Shown here piece by piece: positions 31,939-41,577 of a stretch of 41,577 nt of DNA. Every line of letters starts with the position of its first letter. Within the stretch, counting starts at the first letter, position 1. The notes under the pieces are model-generated. The model made no database searches. It saw only the letters and a list, made by a program, of their open reading frames with translations, and was not told where the DNA came from. Source of the stretch: Fragilaria crotonensis (lineage: Eukaryota; Bacillariophyta; Fragilariophyceae; Fragilariales; Fragilariaceae); contig JAKSYS010000568.1 of the NCBI GenBank assembly GCA_022925895.1, positions 1 through 41,577 on the forward strand, written 5' to 3'. A program made the translations under genes and the position numbers.

Positions 31939-34900
31939 ATGGAAACGGTACGAACCGTGGCCGAATTTCCAACGAATGGTCGTGTGGATAACTGCAATGA
32001 TGATCATGGCGATGATGGAATTATCGAATTCCGATGTGATGTTTGCCGGATTGCTACATTCCCTACGTTCGAGGAAGCATTTGATCATGAACAGACATGT
32101 ACGAATAGTCCTCCTCCTATTCTTGTGGCACCGGTCCGCGCAAGCAGCGTCCGCGCAGGCGTCGCTTCGGTTCCCAAATCAGATCCGTTATTAGTACCAG
32201 TACCATTATCACATTCATCCACAAACGGTACAAAAAGTATGGATCAACCGATACTTCCAGAATCAACTGCAACTGCAAATGCGATACCTTCACCACCAAG
32301 TGCGTCGACTGTTTTATCAACAACAACAACAACAACGACGACGATTGACAGAAACAACAACAATGACGCAAGGCACAATACGATACGATTTGCTCCGAAA
32401 TGCGCCACCAAATCTTGTATAACATTCCTTACGACTAAAAAAGTCGATGTGACGAATGGTGGAGCGAGTATGAAACCTTCATCGACAGCAACAATGCATC
32501 AAACCAAGACACACACCAGTGATCCCGGGAAAGCCAATCGTTATCATCATGATGACGACGATATCACTGCAACGCCACCACCACCACCAACAACAAATTC
32601 TGATGCAGCACGTATGCCAACAGATGATTCCAATTCGAATACCGGTAGTTCGCTTCATGGAAACTCGAATGTTTGGAATGATAACTCGACGATCAATGCC
32701 CGACGCAAAAAAACACCGAAAAAGTCTACAACGGCTTCTCCTCCGACGATGAGCACCACCGATCCAGCGACGGCGGCGACGACGCTATCACCTACGAGTC
32801 CTTCCGGTAGCAATATCATGGTTTCGTTCAATGAAGCAGCAGCAGCAACACATTCCTCGTGTACTACGACCAAGGCTCGTGGAGGCTCCAATGCCAAAAA
32901 TCGCAAACCAAAAGCTGCGTCCCGTCCGTTGAAAGCGACCGCAACTCAAGCCCCTGTTGGCGCTCCAAAACACATCTTGTTGGCCACCCCGACGAATTCT
33001 CAGGGAAAGCTCGATACTGGAAACACGACCGTTGATGCAAGGAGTAGTCCCACGACAGTGAGCAATCGCAATGCCTTTGTCGGTCAACGAGTCTACGCCC
33101 AATTTCCTGGCAACAGCATGTATTATTGGGGAATAATTACCAAGGTATCAAGCACTTCACTTCCATCCGTCGAAACGCAGAACTCGATATCAAACGGTGT
33201 TGTCCCACTCATCACCTATCAGGTGTGGTTTGACGACGAAGACGTCGCGGAGGGAATATCGGGCAAGGACATGATAACCGAAGAAGAGTACCTGACGAAG
33301 TGGCTACTGACATACGATAACCAGCCGCCTCCTGCGCGCCCGCGTCATTTGATCGAATACAATTTGGATGACAATGGCAATATCATTGTCCCAACTACAT
33401 CCAGCAGTGAGGATGGCGGCAAAGGTACTCATGTCAGTCCAGTTGCGAAACCGAAAACGCCCGTCGATTTGTTTTTGGAGAAGTGTGGAAATTGTTTGTT
33501 GTGTGTAAGACCAGAATGCGGAAAGTGCATGACCTGTGTCCGTGCTGAGAAGAATCCATCCGAACCGCGAGGTGTTTGCTTCCGCAAGGTACGTTTGTTT
33601 GTCGTTTCAACTCGCGCGCGCGATGTGACTTTCTCCGACCGTTCGTGTCTCAATTTTGTTACCAACCACCCACAGATGTGCCTCGAAGTTGACGTGGAGG
33701 AAAAGGCACAACCAGCTGTTGGATTTCCCTACGGGTGGAGGTTCTACTTCCAATCGACCGATGCGTCATCGACCGTCGTCACACTTCCTATCGGACTCGT
33801 CCTGATCAGTCCGTCGGGAAAATCGTTTGACTCGCTGGATGCTGCATTCCGTCGACATCGCAAATCATTCGAGCGCAAAGTCAATTTAAAGACGGATTTT
33901 TTCAATCATATTGGAGAAGGTTGTGCAGATGAGAGCATCGAACAACGCAATGTTAAACGAAAGGTAGTACCACCCCAGACGAAGAAGCGTCGTAGAGTGT
34001 CGGACGGAAAGTTAAAGAGCGCATCATCACTCAAGAAGCGGACACTCTCCGCCACAAAAGAGGTCGGATCCCGAGTATTCTGCAAGTTCACGAATGGCGA
34101 ATATTATTGGGGTGAAATCTCCGACAGGAAAGAGGACGAGTCGGGAAACGTTACTTATGCAGTTCAATTTGACGACGGTGACTTTCTCGACAGTATTGCT
34201 GACACGTCGGACGACCACCCTGACGGCAATATCTACACAGAAGCTGGATTCTTCAAGAGCTCGAAAAAGTATCCTCCCAAAAGGCAATCCACGTCCGTTC
34301 CGCCGGCGTCCAAGCGCATGAAAGTGGTCCAGCCGCAGACGCTTCTTTTGCAAAACGACAAGAACGGTCAAGTCGGGTACACCCTCGCAGAACTGTATCG
34401 GAAGCGATGTAAGAAATGTAGTGCGTGCAAAAAGGAAGACTGTATGCGCTGCAATAGTTGTACCAACAATAGAAACGGTTTTGTCGAAGAGACCGAATGC
34501 TGCGTTTGGAAGGTAAGTTGCTTGGCGTCTTGGTCACATTTCATGGACAACGACCATCCTAATTCCTTCTCTTGCGCACTCCTTGGTCTTGAGTTACAGA
34601 TGTGCGGTTTTATTAACAAAGATTTGAAGAAACAGCCTGCACCAGGTTTCCCCCCAGGCTGGATGTTCGCATCGGGGACAGGACACATTTTAACGATCAC
34701 TGCACCATGCGGAGATGAATTCCATTCGTTCGAGCAGGCGTTGAATCGTTGTAGGGGCGAAATTCAGGATGCCAAAGCTGCCCAGGTTGAGTTTGAGACA
34801 CATGTTGGGGGCTCATTGCTGTGGAACGACGACGGGCATTTTCTCGTAGGAAAGGAATACTATCATGAATGGACAGATGCCGATGGCAGAAAAAAGGTGA

Positions 34901-36186
34901 TCTACGGAAGTATCACTGGATGTGAGCGCGACAAGCTGGATAAGGATTACCTATGGTTTACAGTGACTTATAATGACGAGTCCTTTGATGACATAGTCAA
35001 ATCAAAACCCTCTTATGAATTGGACTTCAAACCCATCAAAAGGATGTCCCTGGAGTGGGCTCTTGGTGGGTACTTGGCATACGCTTCCAAACATGGGTCA
35101 TCTCTCCTCAAGGATTCCGCTGTCTCTTCATCAGTTCGTAGATGGCTGACACCAGACATGCGCATAGAGGATGTGGTTCCAGGTCCTGGTGGCAAGGAAA
35201 TGCCACGACTGACATTGGTTTGGAATGGATTTCGTCTTGTTTTCTCAGTTCGACAGTCCACTATTCTCAATGCCGGGTTGGGGGTGTTTGTCCAATGCAC
35301 CTCTCTGGTTCCACTTCGCACCAGCTTGAAACTCAGGAAGGGCGAAATGTTGGATCTGGGGGTTTATGCCCCATTACGAAAGGAGGATTTGAAGGAAGAG
35401 TGCGTCTTTTTGGTGAAGAACTTCATCATGGGTTTGAAATGTGAGGAGTGGACGTTTGATGCAGGCCAAACTCCCGCATCACATCAATTGGACATAACGG
35501 ATGATTGGACTGGTGAGCTGCACGAAATTGCAGCACGGCGTATCCTGCCATACATGAACGAGTGTAAAGTGAAGGATAATCCCTCAGTGTACGCGGCGCA
35601 TGATCCAGAGGGTGTACTGCACTACATGCTGGATGCGAGGGTCAGTGATTTGACACTACCTGCGGATGGGTCCATGGTGGAGCTTTTCATCAACTATGGC
35701 CCCAAATACGAGCGTATAAGGATCCGGAGGAACTACTCTTTCCTCCCAGCTGCAGAACAACTGTCCCATGCAAAATCTGTACATCAGGAGAATGCGGAGT
35801 ACCTTGAGGAGATCTCTGGATATCAGGGACCTGAGGTCACCTGTTGTGTTGAGTTTGTTAGTAAGATTGTCAAAACTGGAGCACTGCCTGATGAATTCCT
35901 TCTGAATGCACTGTGTGTAGCAGTGGCCTTGCGCCATCGTGGGAAGATGTTATCGGATGAGATGGCTGATTCTTCTCCCTTTGCTATTGAATTTTCCGGA
36001 ATCATGGGTCAATTTGAGGTCGTGGTGCACGATTTACTACATCGAATGCTGAATGAAACATTTTTGGATCTTGAGGCTGCTGACGAGCATGGTATTCTAC
36101 TGTCTATGCTGGTGAATGCTGTACTTACGGATTTGCCCTCAGGCCATGCCGAAAGGGTAGTTTCCTGCTTCTGTTCTAGCAAATGA
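31939..36186 (+). CDS. Multidomain chromatin protein: C2HC finger, (Tudor-like, CXXC, MBD-like) x2, SET-like
   Basis: ATG 31939 is taken as the start; the frame opens earlier from a TTG. Exons 31939-33588, 33676-34512 and 34600-36186; 1357 residues. Domains: C2HC finger 33-54 (CDVC-x13-HEQTC); long Ser/Thr/Pro/Asn-rich disordered region 55-370; Tudor-like ~381-455 (VGQRVYAQF, YYWGIITKV, VWFDDED); CXXC finger ~516-552 (CGNCLLC-x4-CGKCMTC...CFRK|MC); MBD-like ~566-632 (GFPYGWRF, SPSGKSFDS); second Tudor-like ~680-745; second CXXC ~795-831; second MBD-like from ~845; third Tudor-like near 895-950; SET-like ~1047-1210 (STILNAGLGVFV, HDPEGVLHYML, ELFINYGPKYERIRIRRNYS). CXXC fingers bind unmethylated CpG, Tudor-like folds read histone marks, and SET domains methylate lysine, so a KMT2-like role is plausible. 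The usual RFxNHS/C signature is not obvious, so catalysis is uncertain. Confidence 0.88.
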   Translation: METVRTVAEFPTNGRVDNCNDDHGDDGIIEFRCDVCRIATFPTFEEAFDHEQTCTNSPPPILVAPVRASSVRAGVASVPKSDPLLVPVPLSHSSTNGTKSMDQPILPESTATANAIPSPPSASTVLSTTTTTTTTIDRNNNNDARHNTIRFAPKCATKSCITFLTTKKVDVTNGGASMKPSSTATMHQTKTHTSDPGKANRYHHDDDDITATPPPPPTTNSDAARMPTDDSNSNTGSSLHGNSNVWNDNSTINARRKKTPKKSTTASPPTMSTTDPATAATTLSPTSPSGSNIMVSFNEAAAATHSSCTTTKARGGSNAKNRKPKAASRPLKATATQAPVGAPKHILLATPTNSQGKLDTGNTTVDARSSPTTVSNRNAFVGQRVYAQFPGNSMYYWGIITKVSSTSLPSVETQNSISNGVVPLITYQVWFDDEDVAEGISGKDMITEEEYLTKWLLTYDNQPPPARPRHLIEYNLDDNGNIIVPTTSSSEDGGKGTHVSPVAKPKTPVDLFLEKCGNCLLCVRPECGKCMTCVRAEKNPSEPRGVCFRKVRLFVVSTRARDVTFSDRSCLNFVTNHPQMCLEVDVEEKAQPAVGFPYGWRFYFQSTDASSTVVTLPIGLVLISPSGKSFDSLDAAFRRHRKSFERKVNLKTDFFNHIGEGCADESIEQRNVKRKVVPPQTKKRRRVSDGKLKSASSLKKRTLSATKEVGSRVFCKFTNGEYYWGEISDRKEDESGNVTYAVQFDDGDFLDSIADTSDDHPDGNIYTEAGFFKSSKKYPPKRQSTSVPPASKRMKVVQPQTLLLQNDKNGQVGYTLAELYRKRCKKCSACKKEDCMRCNSCTNNRNGFVEETECCVWKVSCLASWSHFMDNDHPNSFSCALLGLELQMCGFINKDLKKQPAPGFPPGWMFASGTGHILTITAPCGDEFHSFEQALNRCRGEIQDAKAAQVEFETHVGGSLLWNDDGHFLVGKEYYHEWTDADGRKKVIYGSITGCERDKLDKDYLWFTVTYNDESFDDIVKSKPSYELDFKPIKRMSLEWALGGYLAYASKHGSSLLKDSAVSSSVRRWLTPDMRIEDVVPGPGGKEMPRLTLVWNGFRLVFSVRQSTILNAGLGVFVQCTSLVPLRTSLKLRKGEMLDLGVYAPLRKEDLKEECVFLVKNFIMGLKCEEWTFDAGQTPASHQLDITDDWTGELHEIAARRILPYMNECKVKDNPSVYAAHDPEGVLHYMLDARVSDLTLPADGSMVELFINYGPKYERIRIRRNYSFLPAAEQLSHAKSVHQENAEYLEEISGYQGPEVTCCVEFVSKIVKTGALPDEFLLNALCVAVALRHRGKMLSDEMADSSPFAIEFSGIMGQFEVVVHDLLHRMLNETFLDLEAADEHGILLSMLVNAVLTDLPSGHAERVVSCFCSSK
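33589..33675 (+). other. Intron 1 of the SET-like gene (87 nt, stopless, in frame)
   Basis: Donor AAG|gtacgt, acceptor acccacag|ATG. Removal joins CFRK to MC, completing the CXXC zinc-ligand pattern. Its length is 29 codons with no stop, so retention keeps the frame but inserts 29 residues between zinc ligands. Confidence 0.85.
34513..34599 (+). other. Intron 2 of the SET-like gene (87 nt, stopless, in frame)
   Basis: Donor AAG|gtaagt, acceptor gagttacag|ATG. It lies at the same place in the second CXXC finger (CVWK|MC), in the same phase and at the same length as intron 1. The intron sequences themselves are not obviously alike. Confidence 0.87.
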
Positions 36187-37381
36187 AAAGGTGTCACAGT
36201 GATTTAACCAACAGTACGCCAGTACTATTGTATCAGGTTCCAGTCAAAAATGGCTTTGAGCCATTAAAACCACCATGCAGAACTAAAAAGTTCCCAATGA
36301 CAATCTGATGAAATGCAATTAACTTCAAGTGCCTCACGTGTTGATCATGCTTAATGTCACCACATGGTTGAATCATTTCTATACTGGACAAAGAATTCAT
36401 GAAGATGATGCTGCTTTTACAAGCGTCTTTCCGGTTTTAATGACTCTAAGCATTTTGATCATTTATATGTGTACCTGAATATTTGTCCATTGAGTTTTTT
36501 ACTCCATTCAGCAAAATTTGCCAATAGGTAATGTAATTCATCATGTGAAGTACTACATGGCACGGAACTATAGTTAAGCTGCCATCTATATTTCTTGCAA
36601 TCATTAGCAGAACCCTGGCTTCCAAAATGCCTGTTTTCCACAGCAAAGGAAAGTGGCTCCTCATTGCTGTATGTGTGGCAGCAATTAAAATGATATTGAG
36701 TACCTTCTTGTATAGAGGTCATGAAAATTACACCATTTTGAGGCTCCATTTTTTAAAGGGTTCAAAGCCATTTTTAACTGGTACTATGATACTAATGTGA
36801 GCAAGACTTCAGACAATCACTGTAGATGATGCTCTAATCCTACTATGATGTGGTACGTGCTACGGTAAAAAATAACTGTAGGAAGGTTTCACAAATAGTG
36901 TGTTCTGAGAAATTATAAGCTGCTGTTACTTCCGTGCCTTGATCATACAAAAGACAAACTTGTCAAACGTGTCATGTGACAAGTTAGAACCACACATTCC
37001 AGCTCTTCAGTCATGTACTTTAAAAAAAAGAGACCAGACAGCACAGTGCAGCGTGTTTCTCATTTTGATGGATGACCTCACAGTAGCACAGTACAATGAC
37101 CGCATTGTAGTCCTGTGCGGCATAGGTTTCAATTCACTACCACCTAAAAAGGGCTTTGAACCAATGATGTGGGAAATTTCTTTGCCTCTACAGAAAAAGA
37201 TTTGTTGTATGGCAAATCTCTTCATTTATATGTACCACAGCAAATCTTTAGTGGTCTTGAAGTGCAGTTGTACTTGACAGTCTGCTTATAACTCGCAGAA
37301 TTTTTACTCAGGTCAAAGTACGAAGCGCCTACAAGAATTTCTAGTACCTTTTCTACGGCCAAGAAGAGCACAACAAACAAC
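36187..37381. repeat. Gene-poor stretch with an imperfect inverted repeat
   Basis: CCAGTCAAAAATGGCTTTGA at 36240-36259 is matched in inverse orientation at about 36761-36780 (CCAGTTAAAAATGGCTTTGA on the minus strand). Similarity extends outwards into TATCA/GTA-rich flanks, so arms of about 30 bp enclose roughly 500 bp. A related TAAAAAGGGCTTTGAACC recurs at about 37145. Inside lies a 96-codon minus-strand ORF (36459-36749, MEPQNGVIFMTS) without recognised domain; a 112-codon plus ORF (36939-37277) is equally unplaced. It could be a small non-autonomous element; no clear target duplication is seen. Confidence 0.4.
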
Positions 37382-37735
37382 ATGAAGGAGGGGGCCTCCG
37401 AGCCCTCTCACCTCCGTTCTCCTCCTGACTCACTCCTCATCAACAGCAAACAACAGTCAAGCAATAAGGCATTGAAGAAGAAGCAGAAGATCGAAAGAAA
37501 AATTCGAAGGTTTGATGACACCTTTTTGCAGCCATGGTCCGTGTCCTACATGCAAACCCAGTATTCTTTCTACGACGTGAAAAATTCCTCGATCTTGTTT
37601 CCTCCGTATGCTCGGATGATCCATGAACCTCAGTGCTTTTCCCGACGACAGATTTTACTCAACAGTGCAACTCCTACCGTGGACGTACAACCCCTACTGT
37701 TCCATTTACTACCGTGCAATCTATTCCTACCGTGA
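37382..37735 (+). CDS. Hypothetical protein, doubtful
   Basis: A 117-codon ORF from ATG 37382 (MKEGASEPSHLRSPPDS). It is Ser/Lys-rich at first (ALKKKQKIERKIRRFDD) and then runs into the minisatellite in a frame that gives no repeat-like peptide. The frame that does give a regular peptide is different, so either an unseen intron or frameshift joins them or neither is coding. No family recognised. Confidence 0.25.
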   Translation: MKEGASEPSHLRSPPDSLLINSKQQSSNKALKKKQKIERKIRRFDDTFLQPWSVSYMQTQYSFYDVKNSSILFPPYARMIHEPQCFSRRQILLNSATPTVDVQPLLFHLLPCNLFLP

Positions 37736-37845
37736 AAACTACTACAGTGAAAACTACTACCGTGAAAACTACTACCGTGCAACCCATTACCACGGTGAAA
37801 ACTGCAACAGTGCAATCTACAACTACTACCGGGATGCAATCCACA
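37664..37845 (+). repeat. Short tandem repeat, unit near ACTACTACCGTGAAA
   Basis: About a dozen imperfect 12-15 bp units. In frame 1 they translate to Thr/Val repeats (TTTVKTTTVKTTTVQ), as in mucin-like or cell-wall proteins; in another frame to YYREN repeats. The open frame around it is 99 codons and lacks an ATG. A minisatellite is certain, coding is not. Confidence 0.7.
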
Positions 37846-40224
37846 ACTGTCATCGGACAGTCCGAGAGATACCTTGTGATTCCAAGTTTAGTTTTTCCCA
37901 TTACAGCCATCCGCCATACACTGGATGCCTGAGAGAATAGATGTGGATGTGTCTTTCTTATGTCTCTTTGCTGAGGTCATAAGATAGCTTACAAATTACT
38001 CCTTGACAGTACCTGCACAGAGTACTGTTAAGTCGTGAGTCGATTCTTCTTGTCAGTGAGGATAGCGGCAGCACGTTAAACAATTTTAGATTGTTTTTGC
38101 TTATAACTCGCACTGTATTTCTGCGATGAGAGCCCTGACTTTTCCCCTCATTGAGTCAGGCATGCCATTGTAGACCATGTGCCAAATCAGAGTGAGTGCA
38201 TTGCAGAGAAAAGATGTACGTAGCTTTGGTACAAAAGCTGGCATAGCAGTAAAAAATTATTCAATGAAAAAATGTTGCAGCCATTATGACGTTTGTGACA
38301 AGTAAACTTTTTGATAGTTCGATCCCACTCTTCTTTAACCCCTTGTAAGTTACAATGGCCACTTTTGTTTGGTCAATCAGACCCAAAGGCCAATGAGACA
38401 AAAGATGTTTGTAATGAGCATTTATTGGCATGCCTACTATTAGGCATTGCAACTCCTGACATTGGCCATGGCTATATTGGATTAAATCAATTGCAAGTGT
38501 AGTGCACCTGGCTGCCCTTGCAGCAGAGGATTGACACTAGGTATTACTACAACTAATCACTACTAGCTAGTAGTAATAGCTTGCGACTTGATCAATTGTA
38601 AAAAGAGTGAGATGAATGGCTAGGAACACATCTGACTCTGCTAGGAGGGTCATTCTAAAGGTCATTGTAAGCCTGGGCTAAATCCTTTGTTGACGGTCAG
38701 GCCTATCTGGGTGTCCAAAGTCATGATATAACTCACTCAGTCAGTAATCTCCTTCCATACAGCAAGCGCGCACGCTCAGGGGGAGGACCACAATCATCCA
38801 TGATGAAGCACGTATGCGAATACCGAAGAACGGAATGCAATTCTCTTGGTAATGGCAATATTGCATTTGCACTACTCGACACATAGCGTGACAAGTGAGT
38901 TGGACAGAGTGGTGGGATGCGGTTAGTACAATACTAAGCCTTAGCACTTCTATACCCTTATGACCAGGGATTTGCGGCATTCCTTCTTAACCGTTGTCTG
39001 TGGTCTGTTCAGGAGTTACTGGAAACTTGAAAGAATTGATTCAACGTTATTTCATCGCATCTTGTAGGTCGTCTTCCGTACAGAATCCCATCAAGCTTGC
39101 CAGCCAGTCACACTCCAACGATTGTTCTGAGAGGCAAAATCCTTATAATACTTCCAGCAAACAACATTATGCAAATTTCTTTGGACGCAGAAGAAATGAG
39201 AATAAGGTTTAGGAGTGACACATGTAAAAATTCTGCCTTGGGTCGGAGTTCAACATGTACCAGACCGGACTTTTATGTGAACGACTTCTTCGATGACTTA
39301 AGTAGAAAACGACATCTAGTAAACAAGGTTGCTTCGCACGAATAAGATTTGGATGCAGGCTTCTTCTGGAGAAGAAGGTCCTTTCAACATTCTTTGTTCA
39401 TATGAAGGTTCCGTAAACCCCGCAAGCCAAGCTCACGAGCGCAAGTGTGACTTATTCGGCATGCTCAAGAATAGTATTTTGCCATTATTGATCATTAGTT
39501 TAAAATACATTTAACGGCAAAAGACGGTTATTCTCACTGCTTGAGAAGAATTTCCGCATGTCCCAGTAAGAGTGCAGATGAAGCTAAGGGATTAAAGTAG
39601 TAGAAGTTGTGAGTGGAATACATGTGATTTATTACCTCTGTTCCATTCCACTTGTGCAGGCAATTTTCTCTAAACGCTTGTTCTCATCAGGTGTCTTTTT
39701 AGTCATTTCTCTGTTAAATCCAGTATACTTTGTACTGTTGGTGAGGCCGGAGAATAGTATTTAGAAGGTTCTTGCGGTTTTTACATGTTCCACCACCCAT
39801 TTTTTCTTCTTAATATCAAGCCCGCATGCTCGCAGTACTTAAAGCATCGGATATACATAAAACATGATAATAACAGCCGTTTCTGTATCGCATCAAAGCA
39901 ATTGTTCCCCTTGCCAACTTTGAGCTCACCATGGTCCGTTGACGCACTGTGAATGCACCCGGCCGTGAGTACTCAACCCGCTCTGTTCTCAGGGAACAAC
40001 TACCCCAGTGGGGATATGGTCATCAGAATCAATGGGCGTGCGCTTCGTACCGAAAACTGTAGGATGTCATGATTTTTTCTTTCAAACAGTAAAATTGAAC
40101 ATAAGCTAAGACCGACACGCCTGGACTCCCCCATTATATGCATCATGAACAAAGAAGCAAAACAAGGACTGCACAGGAATGCATTCGGATAGTAGAATGA
40201 TAAAAATTGACGTTTAATTGCATG
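37846..40224. other. Intergenic; no supported gene
   Basis: A 15-bp sequence TGCTTATAACTCGCA at 38098-38112 also occurs at 37283-37297. A perfect palindrome CTACTAGCTAGTAG lies at 38560-38573, with outer ATTACTAC/GTAGTAAT arms. ORFs are under 85 codons with no domains. The part nearest 40224 could be a decayed LTR of the copia fragment, but no LTR ends can be defined. Confidence 0.4.
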
Positions 40225-41039
40225 CCATCCAAAGTGCACCATAATGACCCATCAAGGGGCGAAGAACATGTCAGATATGAAGCATGGTGCCGAACACTTA
40301 TGTGAGTGCGTCCGCCGGATTCATGATACCGGAAATGTGGTAAAGAATGATATTGCCATTGGCTTTCACTCTTGAATTGCAAAGTGTTGGATGTAAATAT
40401 GACAAGAGTGCAATGTTGGTCGACTCGGGTTGATCATCAAAATTGCAGCTTGATTGTCCTCGAATAGAACGTCAGCCCGAGTTGTTCGTTATCCAACATC
40501 ATGAGAAGGATGGACCGCAGATGCTTAGCTATCTTAGCTTAAACAGCAGCGGCAAACTCGGCTTCGGTTGAACTCATTGAGACAGTGGACTGCACTTTCA
40601 ACTTGTATGCAATCGGTCCACCGCAGAGCATGAACGCAAGACCGGTGATTAGTCGTTGAGTGCTGAGGTCCGTAGCATGGGCATCGTCAACATAACCGGT
40701 GAGGGAAGGAGGCAACTGGCTGCGGCTGAGAAATATCGGGCAGCAATGGGTCAGGGAGCTAGACGACGAAGTCTCCAATGGGTAATGCGTCGATAGGTGA
40801 AGGGCGCCAATAGATTTGTCCCCAATCCTTTGTCGATTGCCAGTACAGGCAATCTTGACAAGACGGTCGGAGAAATGTGCTATGAGCGGGATGGCAAAAT
40901 GGATATTAATGCAAGCGACAATGTAAACAAAGATCACACAACTGAGAACGCTGTGACACCCACAATTTACCGATGAAGGCGAGAAGAGCAATCTGATCTT
41001 GAGCTGGAGTAGGAAACTTTGCACACATCGATCCACCAA
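40225..41039 (-). pseudogene. Decayed Ty1/copia retrotransposon fragment (end of RT and RNase H)
   Basis: On the minus strand: DFVV followed by a Pro-rich linker, GYVDDAHATDLSTQRLITGLAF, SSTEAEFAAAV, then (other frames) FEDNQAAILMINPSRPT, HIYIQHFAIQE, NIILYHISGIMNPADALT and MGHYG. This is the ordered C-terminus of a copia Pol: RNase H motifs GYVD, SSTEAE and EDNQAA, then the conserved tail. Stops and shifts break it at least four times (for example TAA after AAAV and TAA after ADALT). No LTR, integrase or gag is visible. The tail wording resembles diatom CoDi elements as I recall them; that subfamily call is not proven. Confidence 0.85.
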
Positions 41040-41577
41040 CGTGAACTGACTGTGTTATTCCAACCAACCCAGCATCTAAGTCATGAGCTTAGCTACTAAT
41101 TGTTTAATTTTCCCCAAGCCCACCCCTGGACCTCCCAACGTCAGGGGAGTTGGAGCTGAATTTGATGTCAAGGAATTCCTCTGGACCAGGCCAAACATCT
41201 GCCTTCTACTACTAACTTACGACACCAGCACTAGGGCGACGCAACTACGTTTCCGAGCCCGACAGAAAACAAATTGGATAAACCAAACGGTAACAAGAGA
41301 GAAAACAGACTACCATAGTTTCGAAGTGGAGCAAAAAGTATTCATTTTTGAGCATATACCCTGAAAATACTGTATGTTCTATGCAATATATCATCAACGT
41401 GCGGTCACTCTCGCGTGAATTAATATAACGCAGATCTAATTTCGATCGCTGCCGCAGCGTTCAGATTAAAAACGCTCGACCCACACGGATAGACACTACC
41501 AGTACCGTATACCCAGTAGAGGCTAACCCCCGAATCCCGCTGTGTTGATCATTCTTCTTCGGCGCAAAATAGTGTTG
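41040..41577. other. Window end; nothing recognised
   Basis: One 93-codon ORF (41083-41364) without domain. A CGCTGCCGCAGCG dyad at about 41447 is the only structure noticed. Confidence 0.4.

Noticed and set aside
37283-38112. 15-bp word TGCTTATAACTCGCA occurring twice as transposon ends
   Set aside because: Both copies are in the same orientation and the flanks do not match, so it does not define an element.
38560-38573. Palindrome CTACTAGCTAGTAG as a terminator or RNA gene
   Set aside because: No adjoining gene, no T run and alternative pairings; likely simple-sequence chance.

Overview
The window looks like nuclear DNA of a diatom, probably a repeat-rich pennate species. The evidence is: short GT-AG introns of 81-103 bp; a decayed Ty1/copia fragment resembling the diatom CoDi group as I recall it; transmembrane nucleotidyl cyclase-phosphodiesterase fusions of a kind reported from diatoms; and an N-terminal C2HC finger of a form I associate with diatom proteins. 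The species cannot be named from sequence alone.

Layout. (1) 1-12029 is a nest of non-LTR retrotransposons. An older element (copy A) enters from the left edge. It is split at position 1434 by a complete younger relative (copy B, 1435-10243), which is flanked by a 15-bp target-site duplication, and copy A resumes at 10244. Copy B carries ORF1 with a coiled coil, and ORF2 with endonuclease, reverse transcriptase, RNase H and zinc finger; the two overlap by ATGA. (2) 12030-15760 is a graveyard: a broken superfamily I helicase piece and a decayed partial duplicate of the neighbouring phosphodiesterase gene. (3) 15761-25554 holds two tandem minus-strand genes. Each encodes a membrane receptor with an extracellular sensor, a class III cyclase domain and a PDE domain, so the same protein can make and destroy cyclic nucleotide. 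Each needs two single-base homopolymer corrections to read through. (4) 26776-30038 is a pogo-like Tc1/mariner DNA transposon with 24-bp inverted ends at TA and a frameshifted transposase. (5) 31939-36186 encodes a large chromatin protein: C2HC finger, two copies of a Tudor-like/CXXC/MBD-like module, a further Tudor-like segment and a SET-like domain. Its two inferred introns are both 87 nt, free of stops and a multiple of three, and each falls just before the last zinc ligands of a CXXC finger. (6) 36187-41577 is gene-poor, with an inverted repeat, a Thr-rich minisatellite and a decayed copia RNase H fragment.

The host genes fall into two themes: cyclic-nucleotide signalling (a tandem receptor pair plus a relic third copy) and chromatin reading or modification. 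No operon-like logic links them. Most other sequence derives from transposons. Many reading frames are broken by +/-1 changes in short homopolymers, so residual assembly error has to be weighed against true decay.
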